Below are positions 46,801 through 57,140 of a DNA stretch of 64,000 nucleotides, one piece after another (within the stretch, counting starts at the first letter, position 1; each line of letters opens with the position of its first letter). The stretch is from Bolinopsis microptera (Eukaryota; Ctenophora; Tentaculata; Lobata; Bolinopsidae). The notes below the pieces were generated by a model. It was not told the origin of the DNA, did not search any database, and saw nothing but the letters and a program-made list of their open reading frames with translations. The stretch lies in NCBI RefSeq assembly GCF_026151205.1, contig NC_087073.1, positions 13,037,837 to 13,101,836 of the forward strand, given 5' to 3'. The translations under genes and the position numbers were made by a program.

Positions 46801-48339
46801 GGATGACCAGAGTGCTGACGCTATCAGAGAGTACGAGAAGGAGATGCTGATGATGACCCAACTCCATCACCCTAACATTGTTAAACTGGTGGGTCTGTGC
46901 ACGGACTCCCCTCCTTACTACATTCTCACTGAGTATATGGAGAAAGGAAACCTGGCTGATTACCTCCAAGACATGGCTCAGTGCAAGACTGGAGCTCTTA
47001 CATTAGAAGATCAGATCAAGATATGTGTTCAGATCGCTTCAGGTAAGCAGAAATTTTACCAAATCTGCTTTTTAATCGGACTTAGACGTGACATTATGGA
47101 TTTCCAGATTATCTTTTTAGTTGATGACTATTTAGTTATTTACATAGCTAATCCTAACCTTGTCCAGGTTTGAACTACATGGCAGAGAAGGAGTTCGTAC
47201 ATAGAGATGTTGCAGCGAGGAACTGTCTTGTTGCTGGTAACCTCCTAGTTAAGGTAGCTGACTTTGGTCTCAGCAGATCGGTCCACGGCAGGGAAATATA
47301 CCAGAAGGTATGAAGATTATATTTAACCACCTTGTCGATGCTACATTTTTCCGGGGAAATCGCAAAAACGGCGTATTTCCTCGGATATTTCCTCAAAAAT
47401 ACGCAAATAACTAGATTCTTTATAAATAAATTACCACCTCTCCTATTGATTCACTTTGACTTTGAGGCACATCAGCTTCCGATTCCACATTCCAACCCCG
47501 AACATAATTCCGAACGGCACGTACCCACTTCTAAGATTTTAAACCAGAAATTCTTTAAATATCACCAATAATAAGTACTAAAATACACGTGCAAGTTCGT
47601 TTCCTGGAAACATCGTGCCTGGTTTCATCGAATATTTGTTGGGAGTTGATACATATTTTCTGTAAAAACGTTCAGAAGGTCGTAGGGAGTCCAACAAGGG
47701 TTGCACTAATATAAAATTGCCACATGTATAGACTACTTATGAAGCTACATAAACTGTCATAATATGTCCTCTCAGCAATAGGTGTATCTTCTTACAATTA
47801 TCCCTCCTTTCCCCTCCTTTTTCTCTTCTAACAGCCCCATTTCCCTTTCAGGACGGTGGAACTGTACCCATCAGATGGATGTCCCCAGAAGCCATCCAGT
47901 ACGGTCAGTACACCACAAATAACGACGTGTGGGCCTTTGGAGTGACCATGTGGGAGGTGTTCAGTTACGGAGTCATCCCCTACTCAGCCTGGAACAACGA
48001 GGATGTTGCTGCTAACGTTCAAGCTGTAAGTTACAAATATTCTTAAACCTAATATATTTTTACTGGCGATCTTTTTATTGAGAATGTGAGATTGGATGTG
48101 TGTTCTTGAATCTCACGACGTTTGACTCCGGTCTCCGTGCTATATAAGACCCTTAAATGTGGCTCCATATAATAAGGTGTTCAATGAAGCTGAACTGTTC
48201 TACTTTTCAGGGAGCGAGGCTGATCAAGCCGGAAGTGTGTCCACAGACCTTATACAACATAATGTTGCACTGCTGGAGCGAGTTACCTGACTACAGACCG
48301 TCCTTCCGACAGATCATTGACTCTCTAAACGCGCTGTAG
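27486..48339 (+). CDS. Receptor tyrosine kinase with about six Ig-like domains
   Basis: Sixteen coding exons, 3069 nt, 1022 residues: 27486-27549, 27727-27858, 28075-28165, 31486-31661, 39808-40092, 43197-43308, 43599-43792, 44024-44193, 44768-45390, 45645-45784, 46018-46262, 46473-46625, 46802-47042, 47168-47307, 47852-48025, 48211-48339. All GT-AG and phase-matched. Signal peptide in exon 1 ([13 protein letters not shown]). Ig-like domains span about residues 22-660, with canonical Cys/Trp/YxC signatures ([52 protein letters not shown]). Membrane helix about 667-689, then a KRAKKKKM stop-transfer. Kinase domain 762-1022: GEGQFGSVY (766-774), VAIK Lys792, Glu809, HRDVAARN with Asp889, DFG 907-909, a single activation-loop Tyr920, IRWMSPEA. 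All catalytic residues are present, so it should be active. It stops just after the kinase domain and has no long tail. It is not a clear FGFR, PDGFR/VEGFR, ROR or PTK7 match, so I leave it unnamed. Extra Ig cassettes in the 8-kb intron 4 cannot be excluded. Confidence 0.93.
28200..28585. mobile_element. Mariner-type MITE in intron 3 of the kinase gene
   Basis: Ends CAGGGTGTACCGTAGAAAGT and its imperfect reverse complement (ACTTTCTATGGTACACCCTG), arms of about 30 bp, with TA on both sides (28198-28199 and 28586-28587). Length 386 bp, no coding capacity. Confidence 0.88.
28586..31485 (+). other. Rest of kinase intron 3
   Basis: Non-coding. Contains a 24-bp tandem duplication (CATGAGTTAGATAATGAACA and following bases) at about 30859-30906. 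Nothing else supported. Confidence 0.7.
32416..32429. promoter_or_regulatory. Perfect RFX X-box, GTTGCCATGGTAAC
   Basis: Matches the palindromic RFX consensus (GTNRCC spacer RGYAAC). Looser CCATGGTAAC half-matches lie nearby at about 32380 and 32454. Confidence 0.55.
32813..32905 (+). repeat. 26-bp minisatellite, about three units
   Basis: GAGTGYGGTGTACCACAACC followed by AAGRGA repeats, then a degenerate copy partly in inverse order (GAGTGTACCACACTC). Confidence 0.8.
39762..39807 (+). promoter_or_regulatory. Duplicated 3' splice site of kinase intron 4
   Basis: TATATTTCAGATATCG occurs twice, with AG at 39769-39770 and at 39806-39807. Only the second keeps the reading frame; the first would add 37 nt and shift it. 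Confidence 0.7.
40093..43196 (+). other. Kinase intron 5
   Basis: Non-coding. It starts with a short array of about 17-20 bp (TGTGATTCCTAGCGCT, three variants, 40122-40180). Several short open frames have no recognisable content. Confidence 0.65.
43836..43876 (+). repeat. Poly-G tract, 41 bases, in kinase intron 7
   Basis: A pure G run about 45 bp after the exon 7 donor and about 150 bp before the exon 8 acceptor. Confidence 0.95.
44194..44767 (+). other. Kinase intron 8
   Basis: 574 bp. A short hairpin (CTGACTAGGTT / AACCTAATCAG) lies near 44252-44280. No exon seen. Confidence 0.65.
47308..47851 (+). other. Kinase intron 14
   Basis: 544 bp between the DFG/activation-loop exon and the next kinase exon. 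No other feature. Confidence 0.75.
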
Positions 48340-49893
48340 AGTGTCCCCATGGCGACCATGCGTTACCATGGCAACCACAATCACACCTCCCGTGTGAAAT
48401 TTAGTTAAATGATAGCCAAGGGCAAGTTATTTGTTTGTTACTCAGTACAACAACGCTGTGAGTGACACTCCAAGTTGGCTAACAGCATTTAGGGGAACTG
48501 CTAGGCTGTTGCTGTGTTGAAAGTAATGACTATTTTCTGAGAGTTTGTTTCGATCTTGTCGGAAAGTTTTGGAAACCGGACAGAAAGACAATGTGTGAGG
48601 TGGTAAATATTCCGGTGTTTGATGATGACATTTTGATTATATCGTTTTAAGACTTTTCTCTCTCTTTTATTTTATAGAGAATTTTCTTAAAAACTTCTTC
48701 TTTTATAGAAATTCTTTTAACGTTTGTAAATAATTTATGTTAGATAATTTATATGATGCTGCATGGTTACAATGTTTGAGCCATTCACTTGTGCTACTTT
48801 TTTGCACACATAATCTGTTTCAAAGTCCACATCTGATCGAAATATTTACGAATTTGAAGATAAGACTTCGAGACGATCACATTTAAACTTCTTTTTAGAC
48901 ATGATTTTAAACCGACTTTAATTCTTGACGACACGTGAATTGAATATAATGCCGATTGACATTGATAATAATAAACCATGAACCTGAATTTGCATACGGA
49001 TGCAGGCCCACACTGCACTAGAAACTTTCAGATAGGAAATAGGAAAACCAATAGAGGTTTCTAGTCAGCTTTACTTTGGATTCTTTGGGAACGAAGTGTA
49101 TATACACTTACAGTATATACTACGAATTGTATGTGCTATCTAACTAATATTTTGGATAAACAGTATATTGAACTGGTTTTTGTTTTAAATTGGTGATTGC
49201 TCATTTAAGAGTGATATGGCATGGGACGTACTTCAAAAACATGACCTTTTTATTCTGAAAAAATGTAATTTTAATAAATCCAGAAAATTTTTCAAAGTTT
49301 GTTTTCCATGCCTATTGTGTTGATTTTAATCTCTATTTAAATTATCTTTCGTGGTGCAATACTGGATAATGTGTGAGCATGTCGAAATATCGGAAAAGTT
49401 CTGATCTTTCTTCCAAAATTCAATTCTTATCCAGTTCACCTGTGAGAAATGATTCGAATAAAATTTCAAATGTTTATCCTGTATTTGTTTGATTACAAAA
49501 TTTAATCTATTTAAGAGAAACTATTTGTTTACTTCTTCTTTGGAGTTTAAAATCAGAGTCCGACAAGCTAAATCTTGCCCACTGAAGGAAGTTACATTCA
49601 GGGCCAGGGTACATTGATTATTTTTCTTTGTTGTTATTTTGTTGATTTACAGCATAGAACGTTGACAAAACCGACAAGAGTTAATGTTTATAATTATCAA
49701 ATGCTTTACAAATACACAAAACAGTATATCATACTGTTACAGTGTTACATCAACTCAACACAAAACAAAACCTTCGTGGCAAACGAAAGAAGACCTGAAA
49801 AACAATCGACAAAGTTAAACATACGTATAAATTATAAATATAAGCCCAGTTACATAAAGAAAACATCGTACCGAGAGAGTACTAAGACAGTTT
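48340..49893 (+). other. 3' flank and UTR of the kinase gene, convergent with the protease gene
   Basis: AT-rich, several AATAAA-like hexamers (for example near 49275 and 49457), no coding content. The two genes converge here. Confidence 0.6.
48362..48375. promoter_or_regulatory. Second perfect RFX X-box, GTTACCATGGCAAC
   Basis: Exact reverse complement of the site at 32416; lies 23 bp after the kinase stop codon. Confidence 0.5.
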
Positions 49894-51189
49894 CTAAACT
49901 CTGTTATAGTGACACATGTGTTCGTGCTTGCAGACTCCGTCAGAACATCTCACAGTGCCAGTGGGACACTTTCCTCCGTTATTATCATTCGTTTCATCGT
50001 TATTATCTGCTCCCTCACAGATCCCACAGGTCTTTTTACAATTTTTAGTCATCCAACCGTAATACCTGCCTTTATCGCAGTGATCAGAGAACCTGTCGCA
50101 GTAAGTTTCCTTCTTCAGGTTCTTGCATTCCTTCTCTTCCTGCTCATCGAACTGGGGAGGGTTGCAATCTCCAGTGCACTGCATGATCGGACGGTAAATG
50201 TGCTCGGAGATCCCACAGTTGCTGGACACGTCCCTGGACATCCTGATGTAGCCTTTGTCTCCCCACTGGGCACCCCAGCTGTTCCTCACTTTCCAGTAGT
50301 TCTCACCTCCTGTATTCCCGTATCCAACTACTGAGACTGCGTGGTTTGGTGATTTATTCTGGCATCCCGAGACATCCTTGTAGATGCCGTTCTTGTAAAC
50401 GTGGAAGGTGTTTCCGACATAGATTGCTACTGATACGACACCCTTGTTCAGACCTGAGATCAGACCTGAGTCTCCCTTGTAGGTCTGGTAGCCGGTAACT
50501 CTAGCTTTAGTTAGGGAGTTTGCAACTCTGGAGTAGGAGCAGGAGCCGTCTTCTTGGTTGTAAACTTTGTCTTCGCTGCTGGCTAGACGTCGGGCATGTT
50601 TGACGTAGTTAATAGGGTGGCTCAACCATCCTCCTTTGCAGCCATCAGTCTCGTAGGTACAGTCGAGAAGTTCTTGCTCGGCAAACGGTACCAGGTCCCC
50701 AGTCATAAGAAAGTAGGTACTCTCGATGGAGGATATCGTACCGAATGCCCAACAGCTACCACAACTTCCTTGGTTCTTCATTGGAGGATTCGCACCTCTA
50801 GACACCCAGTCGAGATACTTGGGTTGAGAGCTAGTTGGAAGGTTTGGTTCAGCAGAGAGGTGCAACTTTGTTTCTTCCTCCGCATACTTAGAGATATTCA
50901 GACCGGTGTACTGTCTCCGTTCCGCTTCTGTCAGAGTACTAAACATGTTCACCTCCGCACTGTACGGTATACTGTCGTCTCCGTTTATCCGGTCTATCTC
51001 CGTTTTGTACTGCTTGAAGTTCAGGAATCTCTCCCGTTCTGTCACCTTGTCTCCTCCAGACGGTAACCCTCCAGACATGAGACCTCGTGACATTCCGTGG
51101 TACTTATCCATCGCAGCGAAGAACTCCTGAACCAGAGGTATGCTGGAAGCAAGAGAGATGATGAGAGTTAGCAGAAGTAAGATCCTCAT
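49894..51189 (-). CDS. Papain-family (cathepsin L-like) cysteine protease with C-terminal ShK domain
   Basis: 431 residues in one exon. Signal peptide MRILLLLTLIISLASS. I29-type inhibitory propeptide at about 20-97 (ERERFLNFKQYKTEIDRING). Mature enzyme from about 122, with the oxyanion Gln140, catalytic Cys146 (GSCGSCWAFG), His283 (NHAVSVVGYG) and Asn303 (RNSWGAQWG), so it should be active. After the catalytic domain come a linker with CTGDCNPPQF, a six-Cys ShK module at about 355-391 (YCDRFSDHC, MTKNCKKTCGIC), an acidic Asn/Asp-rich spacer, and a short Cys-rich tail (GTVRCSDGVCKHEHMC). The enzyme degrades proteins in lysosomes, in the digestive cavity or outside the cell. ShK modules on proteases are common in cnidarians and nematodes, where they are thought to mediate binding; here it is not evidence of a toxin. 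No introns, unlike its neighbours. Confidence 0.93.
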   Translation of the reverse strand: MRILLLLTLIISLASSIPLVQEFFAAMDKYHGMSRGLMSGGLPSGGDKVTERERFLNFKQYKTEIDRINGDDSIPYSAEVNMFSTLTEAERRQYTGLNISKYAEEETKLHLSAEPNLPTSSQPKYLDWVSRGANPPMKNQGSCGSCWAFGTISSIESTYFLMTGDLVPFAEQELLDCTYETDGCKGGWLSHPINYVKHARRLASSEDKVYNQEDGSCSYSRVANSLTKARVTGYQTYKGDSGLISGLNKGVVSVAIYVGNTFHVYKNGIYKDVSGCQNKSPNHAVSVVGYGNTGGENYWKVRNSWGAQWGDKGYIRMSRDVSSNCGISEHIYRPIMQCTGDCNPPQFDEQEEKECKNLKKETYCDRFSDHCDKGRYYGWMTKNCKKTCGICEGADNNDETNDNNGGKCPTGTVRCSDGVCKHEHMCHYNRV

Positions 51190-51252
51190 GATGGTTGTAG
51201 CACTGAACTGGAAGTAACTGTGAACTGATGATGAAGAGGGGTTATGAGGTGG

Positions 51253-51260
51253 TATTTATA
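51253..51260 (-). promoter_or_regulatory. TATA box of the protease gene
   Basis: TATAAATA on the minus strand, about 64 bp upstream of the ATG. This spacing leaves a 5' UTR of roughly 35-40 nt. Confidence 0.6.
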
Positions 51261-52025
51261 CTGGAGCTGGTGTACATGGTTAGCTGTATTCTTTTGTTCT
51301 TGGTTATCTCGTTAAGGATGAATGGTAATTGTTGCGACTAGTTAGTAGTGACAGTTGATGGTGGACCAGGTTCAAGTTTCGTTTGTTAATTTATAGTCCT
51401 CGTTACTGCAACAATGACAGACCTTTTTCTATCATTTGTTATTCGACTTGTTAATCCATGAGCACAATAACATAACGAACCTGTTAAGTTTTCCATTTTA
51501 CTAGCAAGTTTGTGATAAACAAGTCTGTCTTACAGGTCGCTAATACTGCCTCCACACTGACTCCACACTGCATCCACACTGTCTCCACAATGCTTCCAGA
51601 CTGTCTCCACACTGCTACTGCGAATATTCAGACACAACCCCATTATCGCCATTGGAAGGTATTCTCACGACAGAATGATTTCCAGGTTGAGTATAAGCCG
51701 AAATACATATCACTCTTAATGTAATGTCACTGACAAGTGGTCTAATGGTACTCAAAAACACATGTTAATGGACATGTTAGCAGCCCGTACGTTGTGGATC
51801 CTTCACCTGCTTGTTGTTTAGTTCTCACACTACCCATATCATGATATCGTCCCAGAATTAAAAAATAAACAAGACTAGATTGGATAATCCCCTTATTTTT
51901 ACTCTCATCGGTCACATTTTTAACTTAAATATCGAGCTCTCGATGTAATTGGAGAAGAGGGAGAGCTAAGAAACCTACATAACTATGAAATCTCTGAGTT
52001 TAACTTTATTACAAACGTTTTAATA
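51261..52025. other. Upstream region of the protease gene
   Basis: Non-coding. Holds a short CTCCACACTG-type minisatellite at about 51547-51617 (units of 10-12 bp). Confidence 0.6.
51547..51617 (+). repeat. CTCCACACTG-type minisatellite
   Basis: About seven degenerate units of 10-12 bp. Confidence 0.75.
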
Positions 52026-52049
52026 ACTATAATAATACGTACGTTTTTG

Positions 52050-53515
52050 GTACGTTTTGGTGAGTTTGGCAGGGCGTGCTCAGGACAACTGCATCGAGTG
52101 CGTCCTCCTCCAGCTCAGCATTGAGTTATCGTTTGTCGGAGTGTACCCCGGAACCGGTGGTGTGTCTGGGTACTGTTCCATAAATCTGCCTAGACCAACT
52201 TTGAAACTGTCTAGCAATGTGATACTCCGGAGCTCCGATGGGAGCACGTTGAAGAGCTGAGCTGCTCTAACTCTAAAGCTGTTGTCGTAATCTGTTCTTA
52301 CCGACAACTGTGCGTTTTTGTTCATGGCTGGGATCTCTGCCTTAATACCATGCCTTTGATGAGACTTGAACTCGAAGCCCGTATCGTTCGGAGCATGTTC
52401 ATTAAGAATTTTCCATACATGAATATTGAATAATAGAATAACGCTCTCTCCGCCTCTGAAGGGACATCAACTTAAGCTTCTTCAGCCTGTCCCAGTACTG
52501 GAGATCACGGCAGCCAGATATCTTTCTAGTAAAGGATCTCTGTACAGTCTCCAGCTTTTGTATATCTGTGACTTTTGTAGGGTTCCAGACTGGACAGCAG
52601 TACTCTAGCTTCGAGCGAACCATGCTTTTGTATAAAGTCAGCATGAATACTTGTGACCGGTCTCTAAAGGCACTGCAAGCCAAAATAGACGCGATCTCAG
52701 AAAATACAACGGTGCCAGACATATACGTTGTTGGAGATAGGCATAGAGTTTATAGACCGTAACTTTCTAACACAGGTCGTAAACCAGTCGACAAGAGAAG
52801 GTAGCACCCTAGATCTTGTACTTACAAATGTTCCTAGGTATGTCGCAGAAGTAAAGGTGAACCCCACATCTTTATCAGACCACAGCTTGGTCGAAATTCA
52901 GCTTGGTTTTAATATGACTGGAAGAAAGAAGAACGAAACCAGCAAGATCGACCCAAACTCTTTCAGGGCAGTTGACTATCACAAAGCCGATTTTGTGGCA
53001 ATCAGTGATTGCCTTCAGAAAGTCGACTGGCTTAAGCTCTGGGAACTCTGTGACGAGGACTTGAACTCTTTTCTGGAATTGTTCAAGCTAACAGTGCTCC
53101 AGATTACCTTGGAGTTCTCCCCAAAGAAAGAGAGTGCAGCGGAGATTACCTCAAGAAAGAGAAGAGGGAATAAGCACGTTTATGTCATGAAAAGAAGACT
53201 AAGGAAGATGAATGCTAGGATACGTGCATTCCAGGAAATGAATCCTAGCTCGAGTTTAATCCCTAAACTGAAAACGGAGGTTTCACTGCTGTGTTACTCC
53301 ATACAGGAAGGGACCCTTGAGAAACTGAACAAAAAAGAACTCCGGGCAGTCGATGCAATAAAGAAGACATAGCACATGACCATGTTATTGCTTCTATCCT
53401 CGTAGTGATCGGTTTCTGTCACCACTAGCTGGTCATGAACATAGAGGAGGCAACCTCCTCCTACTCTCTCTGGTCTATCAGATCTAAAAGATTGATAGTC
53501 TTTTATTTGCACCTG
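52050..53515. mobile_element. Rearranged LINE relic in three alternating orientations
   Basis: 52080 to about 52670 on the minus strand encodes the C-terminal part of a LINE polyprotein (SKLEYCCPVWNPTK, RRRERYSIIQY, then FRVRAAQLFNVLPSELR and DTPPVPGYTP). About 52670 to 53372 on the plus strand encodes the end of an AP endonuclease and the linker to the RT (PDIYVVGD, frame change near 52737, then REGSTLDLVLTN, SDHSLVEIQL). About 53375 to 53512 on the minus strand encodes an earlier piece of the endonuclease (YQSFRSDRPERVGGGCLLYV). The central RT is absent. The element is dead. Confidence 0.82.
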
Positions 53516-53520
53516 AGCGT

Positions 53521-54540
53521 CAGAGATGTAGGATCATCATGTTTGAAATGAAAAAAAGTACCGCATGTTCAACAGTAAAATTGTGGTTTTAGATCTAACT
53601 TTAAGCTTTTAAGCTTTTAAGTGGTTAAAGTCAGGTGGTTTAGGAATTATCTAGTTATAATTCTAAATAAAACTGGTCACGCCTGAATAAATCTTACTCT
53701 CTTTTCCATCCCACACAAAAACAATACAATTGTTTTTGTAGAAGAAAAATTTGTAGAAGAAAAATATCCAGTAAATGCAGTCCAGGAAGCACGATCTGTG
53801 GTAACCACAGTGCATGGTGTAGTTACCAAGATCTGCTTACCACATTTCCTGTAAACCTATGTTATGTTATTTTAAGGAGTTTCATATTTACAGGATGCGA
53901 TGTAACAGAGTCAAAATATTTTATGTTGCCATTTTTCCCATCCATCGCAGACAACTAGCCTCGTAATATATAATAATTGAAATGTATACTTATATATAAG
54001 CTTGATAACGTCATTCAGTGTCGTGTTGCTGCTTGCTCAATGTACTATGTAAATATCAACCTAATTTAGCCTGCCGAAAAATGTACAGTGGAGGAAATGA
54101 TATTTCTCGTACATTTCTGGTTAAACTTAAATGTTTCTTAAACATTTATAATTTCGATTGTTTATACTATACCGTGTTGGTGTCTTTTTGTTAGCCGTTA
54201 CAAATAGTGAAATAGTGAAATAGTGAAATAGTGAAATAGTGAAATAGTGTCTTGATGTTAGCTGTTACAAATAGTGAATCCCCTGACTCTGGACCACCAT
54301 ATCACACACAAAAGTCGGACCGAATAATTTCACCTATATGTATTTATTTCTTGCTACTCCTACAGTTTAATCAGCGTATTCTCAACTTAAACAGTTATTT
54401 TTGGACCATCATATTTAACATCTATTTCATTTTGCCTTTGGTCCGCAGTTCCAAGTAAAATATTTACTGTAGCTGAATGTTCTTTGCTTTACCATCCGTG
54501 GATAATATCTTTTGTCTACAATTAGCTTTACGTAGTTTGA
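53521..54540. other. Intergenic spacer
   Basis: AT-rich, no gene seen apart from the octamer array listed separately. Confidence 0.6.
54203..54250 (+). repeat. (GTGAAATA)n octamer microsatellite
   Basis: Five to six copies. The flanking phrase GTTAGCYGTTACAAATAGTGAA occurs on both sides. A two-copy cousin lies at about 56215-56232. Confidence 0.9.
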
Positions 54541-54548
54541 TCGTAGAA

Positions 54549-54846
54549 CAGTGGCGTAACGAAGGGCCCCGCTGACCCCGCTGTGCGGGGGGCGCCATCT
54601 TAGGGGGGCGCAAAATCGTCGTTTGAATATGGGACAATTTTGAAAAACTTAATTGAGGTACTAGCAAAACTGCACGTTTTGCTCTAGAAACACACTTTTT
54701 TAGAGATTTTACTGGCGTATCCTCTAAAATCACCTAATTTGTTCAATTTTAGGGAGGGGCGCCAAAAGATGAAAGAGGAGGGGCGCATTTTCGGCGGGGG
54801 GGGGGGGGGGGGGGGGGGGGGGCCAACAGGCAACGTAACGCCACTG
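54549..54846. mobile_element. hAT-type MITE with a poly-G core
   Basis: Starts CAGTGGCGTAACG and ends CGTAACGCCACTG. Exact 8-bp target-site duplication TCGTAGAA at 54541-54548 and 54847-54854. The interior is G-rich (GGGGGGCGC repeats) with a 27-base poly-G at 54796-54822. Length 298 bp, non-coding. Confidence 0.93.
54796..54822 (+). repeat. Poly-G tract, 27 bases, inside the hAT MITE
   Basis: A pure G run. Confidence 0.95.
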
Positions 54847-55154
54847 TCGTAGAAATCAAACTCTGGTTATACTTATAATTATAGAAACTAAAAATAAAGT
54901 AGTTGACTTTCATTCCTCAGATTTTTTGGCAATTGTACAATTTATGGTTGTCACTACTAGTACTACTATACTATGATTATCGTAGTTATTGTGGGATTTC
55001 TATAGTTGCGGGGAAAGTCCTATGTAATTCTTGCCTCACTCTTTTAACATCACATATCTGCAACGGCTGCCCCAGACATCAATTGTATACACAACTTTAT
55101 AATGATACTAACCGGCACGTTTATTATGCGAATGACTAGCCTAACATTACAGGT

Positions 55155-56176
55155 AATTGTGGGTTCACCCTGATTTTTTTGTAAAACTTGGTTTCGAGAT
55201 AGCAGTTGACCAACAAACTAGGACCAGTGACCAAACTTTTGAGGGGGTCCCGGACCCCAACCGCCATACGGTGCCCGCGGGGCAGCCACGCCTATATTTG
55301 GTCCATATCAGGCCCAATTTAGCCAAATACCCTGAACATGCCCAAAACCCAGATTTTAGGTGCTTTACTTGTAGCTAGTGGTCCCCTGAACTCGTATATG
55401 AAGTTTCATCAAGATTGGACAAAAAATGACTGAGTTATGAGCTAAAAACTATATACCCATATTTGGGCATACGCACTAAATTTGATCGATTTTGGCGGCC
55501 AAATTCTGAAAAATGCCGCCAAATTTTTTTAAAGGCCTAACTCAAAATTCTGTCCCAAAACTTAAGGTCATGAGACAATTCTACGTTGATTCTGAAAATT
55601 TCATGAACAAATATTGAAACCCTATTGAGTTCTATTGTTTTGAGCGAAGTCAGTTTTGCAAATATCGCGAACTGAGATATGGGCGATTTTGTTCATTTTT
55701 TGCGATTATTTGACCACAGAATCCACAGTTAGGTAGATATTGAGCTGATAATCATAGAGAATGTGTAGTGTAGGCTTACCTTTCATATAAAGTTAGTATC
55801 ATTCAAAAATATTGATATTTGACCAATTTATGGGCCAAAATCGATCAAATTTAGTGCGTATGCCCAAATATGGGCATATAGTTTTAAGCTCATAACTCAG
55901 TAATTTTTTGTCCAATCTTGATGAAACTTCATATACGAGTTCAGGGGACCACTAGCTACAAGTAAAGCACCTAAAATCTGGGTTTTGGGCATGTTCAGGG
56001 TATTTGGCTAAATTGGGCCTGATTTGGACCAAATATGGGCGTGGCTGCCCCGCGGGCACCGTTTGGCGGTTGGGGTCCGGGACCCCCTCAAAAGTTTGGT
56101 CACTGGTCCTAGTTTGTTGGTCAACTGCTATCTCGAAACCAAGTTTCACAAAAAAATCAGGGTGAACACCCCCCTT
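55155..56176. mobile_element. Foldback element with arms of about 330 bp
   Basis: The left arm (about 55163-55505) and right arm (about 55845-56170) are reverse complements with few differences. Landmarks are GTTCACCCTGATTTTTTTGT and CATGCCCAAAACCCAGATTT on the left arm. The middle 340 bp is single copy within the element. The right end is CCCCCCTTAA. A diverged partial copy lies at 61.8-62.34 kb. No protein is convincingly encoded; the similar short frames on both arms are a by-product of the symmetry. Confidence 0.9.
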
Positions 56177-57140
56177 AAGGACGAGTCTATTTATACTTCT
56201 GTAGAGCTGCAGATAGTGAAATAGTGAAATAGTCTCATTAACAATAAGTCCGGAAGCTTCAGTTGTATCTCAGAGCTGGTATTCTATTACAGCTAATAGC
56301 TCCACGTACAATTTGTTTTCGGTATCAGATGTTGTGCAGAATTACAGGTGTTTAGCTTCTAAGTTCCATGATCGTTCTTATAGGTCAGATCGCTGTCACG
56401 TGATACAAAGTTTAACAATAACGTTGTTCCTAATTCAGTTGTTGAGAGAGCTGTCTTTACCTGTACAGGGTTGAAGAGAGCTCGTGTTACCACAACGTAT
56501 CACCGACCATTAGTATTACCACATCAATTACCGTTCGTAGGTCACAATCCTCTCCTATAATTCAATCTCCTACATTCCATTACCGCTTTTGAAGTTTGTC
56601 TTTTAAGATTTTAATTTTCCTCGTGCGTGCATCTGATTCGTTTTAACCTCTATGGTCCAATGATACTAATATTTTTCTTTTGTCCAAGAGATTTCTGCTA
56701 AAACCAATTTCATTTACGTAAACTACACTGATTATATTCCCAACCTACCTCCATGACAGAATAAAATATCTTCTTCCTTCTATTCACAACATTCACTTAC
56801 TTTGTGTTCATCGCTTATATCTTCTTATTGTATTGTTTTTGTACGTCTTGTAGTTTCATTAGAACATTGTGTTACAGTATCACTAAAGTTTCTCTCTCTC
56901 TCTCTCTCTTGTAAGCTCGTATCCCTACCGGCTACCACACTTTTAATAATTAATTCTAACTGTTATTAATTTATATAGTCGTGGATTCGTAATGTGAATG
57001 TAATGAAGGTCATTCATTTTTGGTAAAAATACATTTTTAAATCAACTTTAAGATCAATTTACCTGCATTACTTCTGGAAATTGGTGCAGCTTTGTTCACA
57101 GTAAAACTTTTAAAACATTTCCCTTACAGGCTATTATAGA
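56177..57140. other. Upstream region of the dehydrogenase gene
   Basis: AT-rich, with a CT dinucleotide run at about 56889-56909. Just before the start codon is a splice acceptor (CATTTCCCTTACAG), so a 5' UTR intron is likely. Confidence 0.6.

Noticed and set aside
55157-56149. Two mirrored 65-73-residue frames on the foldback arms as a protein family
   Set aside because: They are the same arm sequence read from both ends; the composition shows no protein-like constraint.
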